A program made the position numbers and the translations under genes. Below are positions 14,632 through 22,668 of a stretch of DNA of 37,552 nt, piece by piece. Each line of letters begins with the position of its first letter. Position 1 is the stretch's first letter. The stretch covers positions 1 to 37,552 of the forward strand of contig QMIW01000038.1 in assembly GCA_024434165.1 (NCBI GenBank), given 5' to 3'. The stretch is from Chloroflexota bacterium (GTDB lineage Bacteria; Chloroflexota; Anaerolineae; Anaerolineales; Villigracilaceae). The notes below the pieces were generated by a model. The model did no database searches, was not told the DNA's origin, and was given only the letters and a program-made list of their open reading frames with translations.

Positions 14632-15369
14632 CTAGTTATTTGTTGAAACATTTGCTCCAGGTATTATCTCATTGTAATCAACTGGATAAATGTCATCATT
14701 TTCAAATGTTTTCATTGCCTTCCTAAATTTCTCATCTTTAACAAGCTGATCAATTAAGGGCCAATCCTCTGGTTTTAAGCTACCTAAAGTAAGCTGTACA
14801 ACGATTCTCCTTGGACCTTCTGGATCGTCTATTACTTTGGAAAAATTCTTATCCAATGGAAGATTTGAAGGGTGATACCCCGCGACAAACCACGGGAAGA
14901 AGCCGTTTGACCCGTCGGCATTTTTGATTTTCAAGATAAGCACATATTTTCCGTCTACCTGTACCGAGGCGACGGGGACACAGTTGACGACTCCACCTTC
15001 GTTACACACAAGAATAATTTGTTCCGGGTTATTCAGTGTTTCTGCTTGATACTGCACGTCCACAGGCGTCACGCCGTCGGCGAATGTCGGTTCCGTTGCG
15101 GCAAGGTGGGGGATGATTGCATCAAAAATTTCCTGAACGCTTTTGATCTTCGTAAACTCCGCAAGTGTCGGTGCGATGCCGTGAACAAACTCAGGCGGCG
15201 CCTTCGTTGCGGTCGGCTCGGGGGTGGAAGATGGCGTGGGAGGAGGAGTGGGAGTCATGACAAATGATGTCATCGCAGCCTCGGCGCTTGGAGAAGCAGT
15301 TATTGGGGTCACGCCACACCCGTAGATAAACAGGATGCTCCCAGCCAAAATGGGAAGAATTTTTCTCAT
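14632..15369 (-). CDS. Predicted lipoprotein of unknown function
   Basis: This protein of 245 residues begins with a lipoprotein signal peptide, and the lipobox is IYGC near residue 18. A Thr/Pro/Ser-rich linker (about residues 35-60) leads to a globular domain with no family I recognise. I chose the ATG at 15369 because GGAGG lies just upstream at good spacing, inside a longer frame that opens at a TTG. Much of the gene is AT-richer than its neighbours. It is divergent from folC. Confidence 0.75.
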   Translation of the reverse strand: MRKILPILAGSILFIYGCGVTPITASPSAEAAMTSFVMTPTPPPTPSSTPEPTATKAPPEFVHGIAPTLAEFTKIKSVQEIFDAIIPHLAATEPTFADGVTPVDVQYQAETLNNPEQIILVCNEGGVVNCVPVASVQVDGKYVLILKIKNADGSNGFFPWFVAGYHPSNLPLDKNFSKVIDDPEGPRRIVVQLTLGSLKPEDWPLIDQLVKDEKFRKAMKTFENDDIYPVDYNEIIPGANVSTNN

Positions 15370-15413
15370 GGCAACCTCCGTCAAATACTATTTCCCAATT
15401 CTCAAATCCGCCT

Positions 15414-15419
15414 TACAAT
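15414..15419 (+). promoter_or_regulatory. -10 element for leaderless folC
   Basis: TACAAT ends 7 nt before the folC ATG at 15427. No Shine-Dalgarno is present in the gap to the divergent lipoprotein gene. Confidence 0.45.
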
Positions 15420-15426
15420 CCTTATC

Positions 15427-16785
15427 ATGGACATCGAAACCCGATACAACCAAGCCCTGGACTATCTGTACTCTTTCGTGGATTACAGCCTGAAACATTC
15501 CTCGGAACTGGCGAAGGCAGACTTCAACCTCGACCGCATGTTCGCGCTGATGGAGTCGCTGGGGAATCCACAGGCGAAATATCCCATCATCCACGTGGCG
15601 GGGACGAAGGGGAAAGGTTCGGTCTCAGCGATGTGCGCGGCGGGACTAAAGGCGGCGGGATACAAAGTTGGGCTTTATACCTCGCCGCACCTGCTGGATT
15701 ACACCGAGCGGATTCAGGTCAACGGCGAGCCGATTTCGCACGAGCAGTTGGTGGATTTGGTGGAGGAAATCAAGCCGCACGTGGCGAAGATCGAAAAACT
15801 GACCACGTTCGAGATCACCACCGCGCTGGCGTTCATGGCGTTTGCAAAATTCGGCGTAAATGCGGCGGTTTTTGAAGTGGGCTTGGGCGGCAGGCTGGAT
15901 GCGACCAACGTGGTCATGCCGAAGGTTTCGGTCATCACATCGCTTTCCTACGACCACATGGCGGTGCTGGGAAACACGCTCGCGCTCATTGCAGGGGAGA
16001 AGGCGGGCATCATCAAGGAAGGCGTGCCGGTGGTTTCCTCTCCGCAAATGGAGGAAGCGCTCGAAGTTCTCCTGCGCGCAGCCAAATCAAAGAATTGTGA
16101 GTTTACGCTGGTTGGAAGAGATGTGAAATTCAATTTGATCGAAACATCTTTGAGTGGGCAGAAATTGACAATAGACGGTGGACGACAGACGATGGATGAT
16201 GGGCGGTACATGGTCCATGGTCAATCGTCCATCGTCGAATTATTCATCCCTTTGCTTGGAAAACATCAGGTCGAAAACGCCGCCACCGCCTACGCAGCAT
16301 TGAAGGTCAGCGGAATTCCCATCACGGACGAGCAGATTCAAAATGGATTTTCTCAGGTACAATGGCGCGCCCGCTTCGAGATTGCCCGCCTCGACCCGCC
16401 TGTGATATTTGATTCTGCCCATAATCAGGATTCGTTCGCCAAGCTGCGCGACACGCTGGAGACGTATTTCCCCGGCAAGCCCGTCTATCTCATCTTCGGC
16501 GCGTCGGAGGACAAGAACATCCCCGGCATGTTCGCAGAGATGAAACCGAAGATCAAGAAACTCATCATCACACGCGCCGACCATCCGCGCGCTTTGAGCG
16601 TGGAGCATATTCAGGGTCTCGCCGGGCAGGCTGGGCTGGAGTCGGAGGCGGCGGTTCCCGTCAGCGAGGCGCTGCGGCGCGCGTTGGAATTGTCCGCGAA
16701 AGATGGTAGCATTGTATTATCCGCCGGTTCGATGTTCGTGACGGCGGAAGTCATGAGAGAGTTTGAGTCATTGCGGGGAGGGTGA
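15427..16785 (+). CDS. folC: Dihydrofolate/folylpolyglutamate synthase (FolC)
   Basis: FolC joins glutamate to dihydropteroate and extends folate polyglutamate chains using ATP. The P-loop VAGTKGKGS is at about residues 57-65, followed by YTSPHLLDYTERIQVNG, FEVGLGGRLDATN and SYDHMAVLGNTL, all typical of the Mur-ligase-like family. The C-terminal domain contains FDSAHNQDS. An in-frame 21-residue insert at about residues 250-270, encoded by nine 7-bp units, sits between two central-domain strands just before ELFIPLLGKHQVENA. At 452 residues it is slightly long for the family. Confidence 0.93.
   Translation: MDIETRYNQALDYLYSFVDYSLKHSSELAKADFNLDRMFALMESLGNPQAKYPIIHVAGTKGKGSVSAMCAAGLKAAGYKVGLYTSPHLLDYTERIQVNGEPISHEQLVDLVEEIKPHVAKIEKLTTFEITTALAFMAFAKFGVNAAVFEVGLGGRLDATNVVMPKVSVITSLSYDHMAVLGNTLALIAGEKAGIIKEGVPVVSSPQMEEALEVLLRAAKSKNCEFTLVGRDVKFNLIETSLSGQKLTIDGGRQTMDDGRYMVHGQSSIVELFIPLLGKHQVENAATAYAALKVSGIPITDEQIQNGFSQVQWRARFEIARLDPPVIFDSAHNQDSFAKLRDTLETYFPGKPVYLIFGASEDKNIPGMFAEMKPKIKKLIITRADHPRALSVEHIQGLAGQAGLESEAAVPVSEALRRALELSAKDGSIVLSAGSMFVTAEVMREFESLRGG
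16175..16237 (+). repeat. Heptamer array in frame inside folC
   Basis: Nine consecutive 7-bp units (63 bp, 21 codons) include ACGGTGG, ACGATGG, ATGATGG, ATGGTCC, ATCGTCC and ATCGTCG. The two ends form an inverted repeat, 16188-16200 against 16224-16236, at 12 of 13 positions. The array is translated as a Gly/Asp/Met-rich stretch. Confidence 0.75.
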
Positions 16786-16825
16786 TCTTCCCGACGACCC
16801 TTGCACCGCCCGCAAGGGCAGGTGA

Positions 16826-16883
16826 GCAATCTCATGATTTGTATGCGAGATTGCTTCGCCGAAGAGCGCGGCTCGCAATGACA
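16826..16883. repeat. Partial GCAATCTC / CTCGCAATGACA palindromic repeat
   Basis: GCAATCTC (16826-16833) and GAGATTGC (16847-16854) pair perfectly. CTCGCAATGACA (16872-16883) matches the outer end of the element at 13213-13298. It lies in the folC-lon gap, ending 11 nt before the lon ATG. Confidence 0.65.
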
Positions 16884-16894
16884 GAGGATTTTAA

Positions 16895-19363
16895 ATGAGT
16901 CAACCAAACTGGACCGAAGAAGATAATTTCGACCTGACGCTTTCCCAGCGCACGGAGGAACTGTACCGTATCCCGAACATGGAGCCGAAAGCCGACGGCT
17001 TGATCGAGGCGGTGGTGCTGCCGCTGCGCGATATGGTGATTTTCCCGCGCATGGTTTCGCCGATCTTTATCGGGCGCGAGGCGTCGCTGTTGGCGTTGGA
17101 GGAGGCGCAGGTCAAGGAACAGACGGTCATCGGGCTGACCCAGCGCGACCCGGATGTGGACGACCCCGGCGTGGAGGATTTCCTGCCCATCGGCGTGGAG
17201 ATGGCGGTGGGGCGCCTGTTGACCATGCCCGACGGTTCACGCTCGGCGCTGGTACAGGGACGCCGCCGCGTGGAGATCGTGGAGTTCACCCGCCTCAAGC
17301 CGTACATCAAAGCGCGCGCGCGCATCGTCCATGAACCGACGACGGCAGACCGCCAGACACAGGCGTTGATGCGCTCGGTGTTGAATCTGTTCGAGCGCTG
17401 CATCCAGCTGGACCGCTCGATTCCCGAAGAGTCGCACGTCTTCGCATTGAACATCTCCGAACCCGGCTGGCTGGCGGATATGGTCGCCACGTCGCTGGCG
17501 TTGACCTATGAAGCCAAACTGCGCCTGCTGCTGCTGCTCGACCCGAAGGCGCGCCTGAGCCAGTTGAACAACCTGCTGGCGCAGGAAGTGGACGTGCTCG
17601 AACTGGAGGACGAAATCCACGCGCGCGTGCAGAACGAGGTGGATAAAAGCCAGCGCGAGTTTTACCTGCGCGAGCAGATGAAGCAGATTCAAAACGAACT
17701 GGGCGAAGGCGATATCTTCACCCGCGATGCGCTGGATTTGAAAAAGAAGGTCGAAGCCGCGGCGCTGCCCGAAGAGGCAAAGAGGGTGGCATTGAAGGAG
17801 GTGGAGCGTCTCAACCAGATGCCCCCGATGGCGCCTGAGGTGGGTATCATCCGCACGTACATTGACTGGATTCTGGAACTGCCCTGGAACAACCCCACGC
17901 CGGATAATCTCGACGTCCGGCACGCGGCGAAAATTCTGGAGCGCGATCACTTCGGTTTGAAAAAAGCCAAGGAGCGCATCCTCGAATACATTGCGGTGCG
18001 CTCGCTCAAACCCAAAAAGGAACGCCAGCCGATCCTGTGTTTCGTCGGTCCGCCCGGCGTGGGCAAGACCTCGCTCGGGCGTTCGATTGCCGATGCGCTT
18101 GGACGCAAGTTCGTGCGCGTCTCGCTGGGCGGCGTGCGGGATGAAGCGGAAATTCGCGGACACCGCCGCACCTACATCGGCGCGCTGCCCGGGCGCATCA
18201 TCCAGACGATGAAGCGGGCAGGCACGTCCAATCCGCTTTTCATGCTGGATGAGATTGACAAACTGTATTCCGACTTCCGCGGCGACCCGGCTTCAGCGAT
18301 GCTGGAAGTGCTCGACCCGGAACAAAACCATTCCTTCAGCGACCATTACCTCGAACTGCCGTTCGATCTCTCGAAGGTCATGTTCGTGACGACGGCGAAC
18401 TCGCTGGGAACCATCCCGCCGCCGCTGCTCGACCGCATGGAAGTCATCGAGTTTCCCGGCTACATCGAAGAGGAAAAGATCGAGATCGCCAACCGCTACC
18501 TCATTCCGCGCCAGATCGAAGAGAACGGCATCGAAGAACTCGGTCTGACGCTCGAACCCGCCGCGCTCCAGCGTATCATCCGCGAATACACCTACGAAGC
18601 GGGGGTTCGCAGCCTCGAACGCGAAATTGGGCGCGTGTGCCGCAAAGTGGCGCGCCTCAAAGCGGAAGGGAAGAAGTACCCCACTTCCATTTCACCCGAC
18701 ATGATCGAGAAATTGCTCGGTCCGCAGCAGGTCTTCCCGCCCGAAGCGGAGCGGCAGGATGAAGTGGGCGTTGCCACCAGCCTGGCATGGACGGAAACCG
18801 GCGGCGAGATCATGCCGGTGGAGGTCGCCATCATCGAAGGCAAGGGCGGTTTGCAGATGACCGGTCAAATGGGCGAGGTGATGCAGGAATCTGCGCAGGC
18901 GGCGATGACCTACATCAAGTCCCGCGCCGCGGCGCTGAAAATCGAAATGGACGTCTTCGAGCGTTTCGACATCCACATCCACATGCCGGAAGGCGGCATC
19001 CCGAAGGATGGACCGTCGGCGGGCATCACGATGGCGACGGCGATCATCTCCGCGCTCACGGGTCGTCCCGCCTTCAAACACGTCGGCATGACGGGAGAGA
19101 TCACCCTGCGCGGGCGAGTCCTGCCCATTGGCGGGGTGCGTGAAAAGGTGCTTGCCGCGCATCGCGCCGGACTGAAAACGGTCATCCTGCCGGAGAAGAA
19201 TCTCAAGGATTTGGTGGACCTGCCCCGCACGGCAAAATCCGAACTCAAGATCGTCCCGGTCAAACACATGGACGAAGTGCTGGATATTGCGCTTGGAAAA
19301 CAGCCCATCATCGAGCCGCCAAGACCGAAGAAGCAGCCGAAGGACGATGGTCAGGAAGAGTGA
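16895..19363 (+). CDS. lon: ATP-dependent Lon protease (LonA)
   Basis: Lon degrades misfolded and regulatory proteins in the cytosol. Domains in order are an N-terminal substrate-binding domain (about residues 38-230), a coiled region, the AAA+ module with Walker A GPPGVGKT near residue 385 and sensor motifs, and the C-terminal Ser-Lys protease domain. The catalytic Ser is in KDGPSAGIT (about 708) and the Lys in [12 protein letters not shown] (about 751); this 43-residue spacing equals that of E. coli Lon. The 822-residue length is normal. GAGG lies at good spacing before the ATG. Confidence 0.97.
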   Translation: MSQPNWTEEDNFDLTLSQRTEELYRIPNMEPKADGLIEAVVLPLRDMVIFPRMVSPIFIGREASLLALEEAQVKEQTVIGLTQRDPDVDDPGVEDFLPIGVEMAVGRLLTMPDGSRSALVQGRRRVEIVEFTRLKPYIKARARIVHEPTTADRQTQALMRSVLNLFERCIQLDRSIPEESHVFALNISEPGWLADMVATSLALTYEAKLRLLLLLDPKARLSQLNNLLAQEVDVLELEDEIHARVQNEVDKSQREFYLREQMKQIQNELGEGDIFTRDALDLKKKVEAAALPEEAKRVALKEVERLNQMPPMAPEVGIIRTYIDWILELPWNNPTPDNLDVRHAAKILERDHFGLKKAKERILEYIAVRSLKPKKERQPILCFVGPPGVGKTSLGRSIADALGRKFVRVSLGGVRDEAEIRGHRRTYIGALPGRIIQTMKRAGTSNPLFMLDEIDKLYSDFRGDPASAMLEVLDPEQNHSFSDHYLELPFDLSKVMFVTTANSLGTIPPPLLDRMEVIEFPGYIEEEKIEIANRYLIPRQIEENGIEELGLTLEPAALQRIIREYTYEAGVRSLEREIGRVCRKVARLKAEGKKYPTSISPDMIEKLLGPQQVFPPEAERQDEVGVATSLAWTETGGEIMPVEVAIIEGKGGLQMTGQMGEVMQESAQAAMTYIKSRAAALKIEMDVFERFDIHIHMPEGGIPKDGPSAGITMATAIISALTGRPAFKHVGMTGEITLRGRVLPIGGVREKVLAAHRAGLKTVILPEKNLKDLVDLPRTAKSELKIVPVKHMDEVLDIALGKQPIIEPPRPKKQPKDDGQEE

Positions 19364-19392
19364 GAAGGTATAATTGTGCTGTCGAGGTCCGC

Positions 19393-19602
19393 ATGGAACG
19401 AATTACCATTCAAGTAAGCAATAGACGCAAGGCGCGATTGTTGAGGGATTTTCTAAAATCCCTTGATTACGTTGAGAACGTTTCTCTTTCCGGTTTCCTC
19501 TAAGGGAAAAAAAGCCGATTTTTTTGCAATGGCGGGGATTTGGGCGAATCGGGATATATCGTTGAAAAAATCCGGCAAACTGCCTGGCCCGGATGGGTAT
19601 GA
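19393..19602 (+). pseudogene. VapB-like antitoxin, frameshifted
   Basis: From the ATG (preceded by GAGG) the frame reads MERITIQVSNRRKARLLRDF and stops at 19501 after 36 codons. The +1 frame then continues KADFFAMAGIWANRDISLKK, and near 19566-19570 (a run of six A) the original frame resumes to end at 19602. The joined protein would have about 69 residues, like short VapB-type antitoxins. It would share an ATGA overlap with vapC. Two compensating indels with a stop between them break the gene, unless they are assembly errors. Confidence 0.6.
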
Positions 19603-19971
19603 TCCTTTGCGACACGAATGTAATGATTGAATTTTATAAAGGAAACGCCGATGTCAAGGAAACCTTCGGGGAAATTGGCGTTCCGAATTTGGCGATCAGC
19701 GTGATTACGGCAGGCGAACTGCTTTATGGCGCCCACGATAAGCGCGAATTGCGGAAACTGAAAGAACACATCTCTCTTATACAACACTTGCCTGTTGATA
19801 ATGAGATTTCGGAATTGTATTTGGATTTGGCTGAAAAATACACCCCCGAGTCATCGTCTCACAGTGCCAGATGCTTTGATCGCCGCAACCGCTATTCGGT
19901 TTGATATCCCGCTATACACGTTGAATATCAAGGATTTTCGTTACACTTCTGGTTTGGCGATTTTTTTCTAA
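19599..19971 (+). pseudogene. VapC-like PIN-domain toxin, frameshifted
   Basis: VapC toxins are PIN-domain RNases. The start (ILCDTNVMIEF) has the first catalytic Asp, and AGELLYG carries the conserved Glu. After a run of five C near 19846 the open frame shifts and ends at 19904. Removing one C gives the normal family ending VPDALIAATAIRFDIPLYTLNIKDF, with the third acidic residue, and a stop at 19971. As it stands the third active-site Asp is lost, so the toxin should be inactive. Confidence 0.75.
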
Positions 19972-19994
19972 AAGAGAAAGGCACAAGTTCCCGA

Positions 19995-20031
19995 ACGCAA
20001 GACGCCATCCGCGTTTTGCGTTTTTCGTTTT
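19995..20031 (+). terminator. Rho-independent terminator after vapC
   Basis: ACGCAAGACG (19995-20004) pairs with CGTTTTGCGT (20012-20021) through 10 bp including one G-U, with a 7-nt loop, then TTTTCGTTTT. Confidence 0.75.
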
Positions 20032-20036
20032 ACAAT
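20031..20036 (+). promoter_or_regulatory. -10 element for a leaderless SDR gene
   Basis: TACAAT ends 8 nt before the ATG at 20045 and directly follows the terminator T-tract. There is no Shine-Dalgarno. Confidence 0.45.
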
Positions 20037-20044
20037 TGCCTGCG

Positions 20045-20866
20045 ATGAACCTCTTTCCCGTCCCTCTCGAAAACAAAGTCGTTCTCATCACCGGCGCCTC
20101 CTCCGGTTTCGGTGAGGATGCCGCCTGGCTGTTCGCGGAAGAAGGCTGCAAGGTCGTCCTGGCTGCCCGCCGTATAGACCGCCTGCGCCGTCTTGCCTCC
20201 AAGATTCAGGATGCCGGAGGCGAAGCCATCGCCGTGCCGGTGGATATCGTCAATCCCGACGATGTGGATAACATGGTCAAATCCGCCATTGACCTGTACG
20301 ACCGCATTGACATCCTCTTCAACAATGCGGGCATCGGGCGCGTGGGCTGGTTCGAGGAACATTCCGTCGAGCGCGATATTGACCTCCTGATTCGCGTCAA
20401 CCTGATCGGCATGATGCAGGTCACACGCATGGTCCTCCCGCACATGATCGCCCGCCGCGAAGGACACATCATCAACATGATTTCTGTTGCAGGCTTGATC
20501 TCCCCGCCGCTTATCTCCAGTTATTCCGCCAGCAAATTCGGCGCGCGCGCCTTCACCGATTCGCTCCGCCGCGAAGTCGCTCCCTTCGGCATCAAGGTCA
20601 GCGGCATTTACCCCGGTCCTGCCTCCACCGAGTTTGGAAGCCACATCGGAAGAAACGCTGCCTATCAATCCATCCGCAACGCGCTCAATATCCGCATGTC
20701 ATCCGATTACGTTGCCCGCCGCATATTGGACGTTGCCCGCCGCCCGCGCCGCAGCCTGGTCATTCCCTGGTGGTTTCGCATCGTCACCACCTTCGACATG
20801 CTCTTTCCCGTCGTTGTGGATTGGATATTATTTCTCTTCTCGAAGATCAAACATAAAACGGATTAG
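20045..20866 (+). CDS. Short-chain dehydrogenase/reductase with membrane-seeking tail
   Basis: This classical SDR oxidoreductase has all key motifs: TGASSGFG nucleotide-binding loop (about residues 16-23), NNAG (about 95), catalytic Ser in ISVAGLIS and YSASK (Tyr and Lys). The substrate is unknown. The C-terminal 30 residues are hydrophobic and aromatic (PWWFRIVTTFDMLFPVVVDWILFLF), suggesting membrane association and perhaps a lipid-like substrate. I chose the ATG at 20045 over an upstream TTG because of the -10 element 8 nt before it. The peptidase gene follows 81 nt later. Confidence 0.88.
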   Translation: MNLFPVPLENKVVLITGASSGFGEDAAWLFAEEGCKVVLAARRIDRLRRLASKIQDAGGEAIAVPVDIVNPDDVDNMVKSAIDLYDRIDILFNNAGIGRVGWFEEHSVERDIDLLIRVNLIGMMQVTRMVLPHMIARREGHIINMISVAGLISPPLISSYSASKFGARAFTDSLRREVAPFGIKVSGIYPGPASTEFGSHIGRNAAYQSIRNALNIRMSSDYVARRILDVARRPRRSLVIPWWFRIVTTFDMLFPVVVDWILFLFSKIKHKTD

Positions 20867-20947
20867 AAAACATGAGGTCAGCCGGCTGGCTGGCGTATTA
20901 CGGAAGCAAATGCCCCGACTCAAAACAGGACAAAACAGGAGACCATT

Positions 20948-22057
20948 GTGATCAAAACCCGCCTCGAAAAACTCACCGCCTCACTGCGGACCTCAGGACT
21001 GGATGCTGTTATTCTGAATCCGGGTCCTACCCTGAAGTATCTCAGCGGGCTGAACTTCCATTTGATGGAACGTCCAGTCGTGCTGTTCATTGCGCCGGGG
21101 AAAGACCCCGTGCTGGTGCTGCCGGAACTCGAACTCCCCAAAGTGGACCTGTTCCCATACAAGGTGCAGGCGTTCGCGTATGGCGAGAATCCCTCCGGGT
21201 GGGATGACGCTTTCAGAAAAGCCGCGCAGGCTCTCGGTCTGGATGGGAAGCGCATCGGCGTCGAGCCGCGTCAGCTGCGGTTGATGGAATTCCGTCACGT
21301 CAAGGCGGGCGCGCCCGAAGCGGACTATCCCGATGCGTCTGATGTGCTTGCTGAATTGCGTTTGCGAAAAGATAAAGCCGAAGTGGATGCCATGCGTCGA
21401 GCCGTGAAGATTGCCCAGGATGCGCTCGAAGAGACCATTCCACAGATCAAGATCGGCATGACCGAAAAAGAAGCCGCAGCCGAGTTGGTGATGCAGTTGC
21501 TGCGGCATGGCTCTGATTCCGAATTTCCTTTTACGCCCATCGTCTCCGCCGGACCGAACGCTGCCAACCCGCACGCCTCGCCGACGGAGAGAAAGATTCA
21601 AGCAGGCGACCTGCTCGTGGTGGATTGGGGCGCGGCGCACGAAGGCTACATCTCCGACCTGACACGCACCTTCGCAGTGGGCGAGGTGGATGAGGAATAT
21701 AAGAAGATTCACAAAATCGTCCAGGAGGCGAACGCCGCCGGGCGCGCCGCCGCCAAACCGGGCGTCCCATGTGCGAACGTGGATAAAGCCGCGCGCGAGG
21801 TCATCGAAAAATCGGGCTATGGAAAATACTTTACGCACCGCACCGGTCACGGCATCGGCATGGAGGGACACGAAGCGCCCTATATGCGCGGCGATAACAT
21901 GCAGCCGCTCGAACCCGGCATGACATTTACCGTCGAGCCGGGCATTTACCTTCCCGGACGCAACGGCGTGAGGATCGAAGATAACCTGGTGATCACGGAA
22001 GCCGGCGCGGAAAGTCTCTCCGACATGCCGCGGGAGATTCGGGTGGTGGGCGGGTAA
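20948..22057 (+). CDS. M24-family Xaa-Pro aminopeptidase/dipeptidase
   Basis: This cytosolic metallopeptidase removes residues next to proline. It has an N-terminal creatinase-like domain (about residues 1-130) and a C-terminal pita-bread domain. The five metal ligands are visible: Asp in VVDWGA, Asp in SDLTRTF, His in RTGHGIG, Glu in VEPGIY and Glu in RIEDN. The 369-residue length is normal. The start is GTG with AGGAG at ideal spacing. Sequence alone does not separate PepP from PepQ activity. Confidence 0.92.
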   Translation: MIKTRLEKLTASLRTSGLDAVILNPGPTLKYLSGLNFHLMERPVVLFIAPGKDPVLVLPELELPKVDLFPYKVQAFAYGENPSGWDDAFRKAAQALGLDGKRIGVEPRQLRLMEFRHVKAGAPEADYPDASDVLAELRLRKDKAEVDAMRRAVKIAQDALEETIPQIKIGMTEKEAAAELVMQLLRHGSDSEFPFTPIVSAGPNAANPHASPTERKIQAGDLLVVDWGAAHEGYISDLTRTFAVGEVDEEYKKIHKIVQEANAAGRAAAKPGVPCANVDKAAREVIEKSGYGKYFTHRTGHGIGMEGHEAPYMRGDNMQPLEPGMTFTVEPGIYLPGRNGVRIEDNLVITEAGAESLSDMPREIRVVGG

Positions 22058-22081
22058 CCCGTGAATATTATCTGAAACGAT

Positions 22082-22129
22082 CGTCCCGAAGGCGTTTTGA
22101 ACGAAGGACGAATATCAACCTTCGGGACG
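22082..22129. repeat. Hairpin, CGTCCCGAAG family
   Basis: CGTCCCGAAGG (22082-22092) and CCTTCGGGACG (22119-22129) are a perfect 11-bp inverted repeat with a 26-nt loop, just after the peptidase stop. It shares its core stem with 4265-4326. Confidence 0.7.
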
Positions 22130-22326
22130 GCTCGAACGACGAACAACTCTGGCAGAGACCCGCGTTAAAAATGTGGAGCATCGGCGGGATTCTCCTCAAA
22201 CTCCAGCGAGTGCCCTGCGTCCAAAAGACCGGGTGATCGCGGGTTTTCGGACGCGTAATTGCTTGACACATTATTTCCCTTGGAAGATTCAAAAGAAGCA
22301 TGGATTACTTGCTGATGTTGCGCGGC

Positions 22327-22491
22327 AGGGGCGACCCTTTCTTACAGATGGGCTGCCTGTTTTGCCCAAACGGGTCGCCCCTATGGTGAGTTACTTACTC
22401 ACCTACGCAGTAAACCGCCAAGACGCCATGTCGCCAAGTTTTTTTACGCCTTTTACTCTTCTCTTGGCGGTAAAAAAGGGTTTAACTGCGT
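22327..22491. repeat. Three consecutive palindromic units in a gene-free block
   Basis: Unit 1: AGGGGCGACCC (22327-22337) with GGGTCGCCCCT (22372-22382), perfect 11 bp. Unit 2: GGTGAGT/ACTCACC (22385-22391/22397-22403). Unit 3: outer ACGCAGT/ACTGCGT (22405-22411/22485-22491) with inner ACCGCCAAGA/TCTTGGCGGT (22414-22423/22462-22471), perfect 10 bp. No protein-coding gene is supported between 22058 and 22668. Confidence 0.75.
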
Positions 22492-22510
22492 AACGTCAGT
22501 TACTTACTTT

Positions 22511-22665
22511 AACCCGAGTTGCCACCTTCCAATAGATTTTCTAGGTTCCCCGCCCAAAGCCCTCACCCTGCCCTCTCCCATCGGGAGAGGGGGAAGTCAT
22601 CCCAGAAAATATAACCTTGTTTGGGGTGAGGGAAGCCTCTTGAAACCAAGGCAGCAACTTGGGTT
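22511..22665. mobile_element. MITE-like non-coding element, complete copy
   Basis: This 155-bp element has 18-bp terminal inverted repeats (22511-22528 and 22648-22665, 15 of 18 matching). Inside are a perfect hairpin CCCTCTCCC-ATC-GGGAGAGGG (22571-22591) and an outer CCTCACCC/GGGTGAGG pair. It encodes nothing. Positions 22525-22607 are identical over 83 bp to 37469-37551. The right end lies 3 bp from the stop of the ABC permease gene. Confidence 0.75.
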
Positions 22666-22668
22666 ACT

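Noticed and set aside
14139-14726. Plus-strand open frame of 195 codons across the AT-richer gap
   Set aside because: It runs antisense to mntA, the mini-gene and the lipoprotein, contains the orphan terminator and has no family features.
17237-18163. Minus-strand open frame of about 300 codons inside lon
   Set aside because: It is antisense to the conserved AAA+ and N-terminal regions of Lon and has no recognisable domain.
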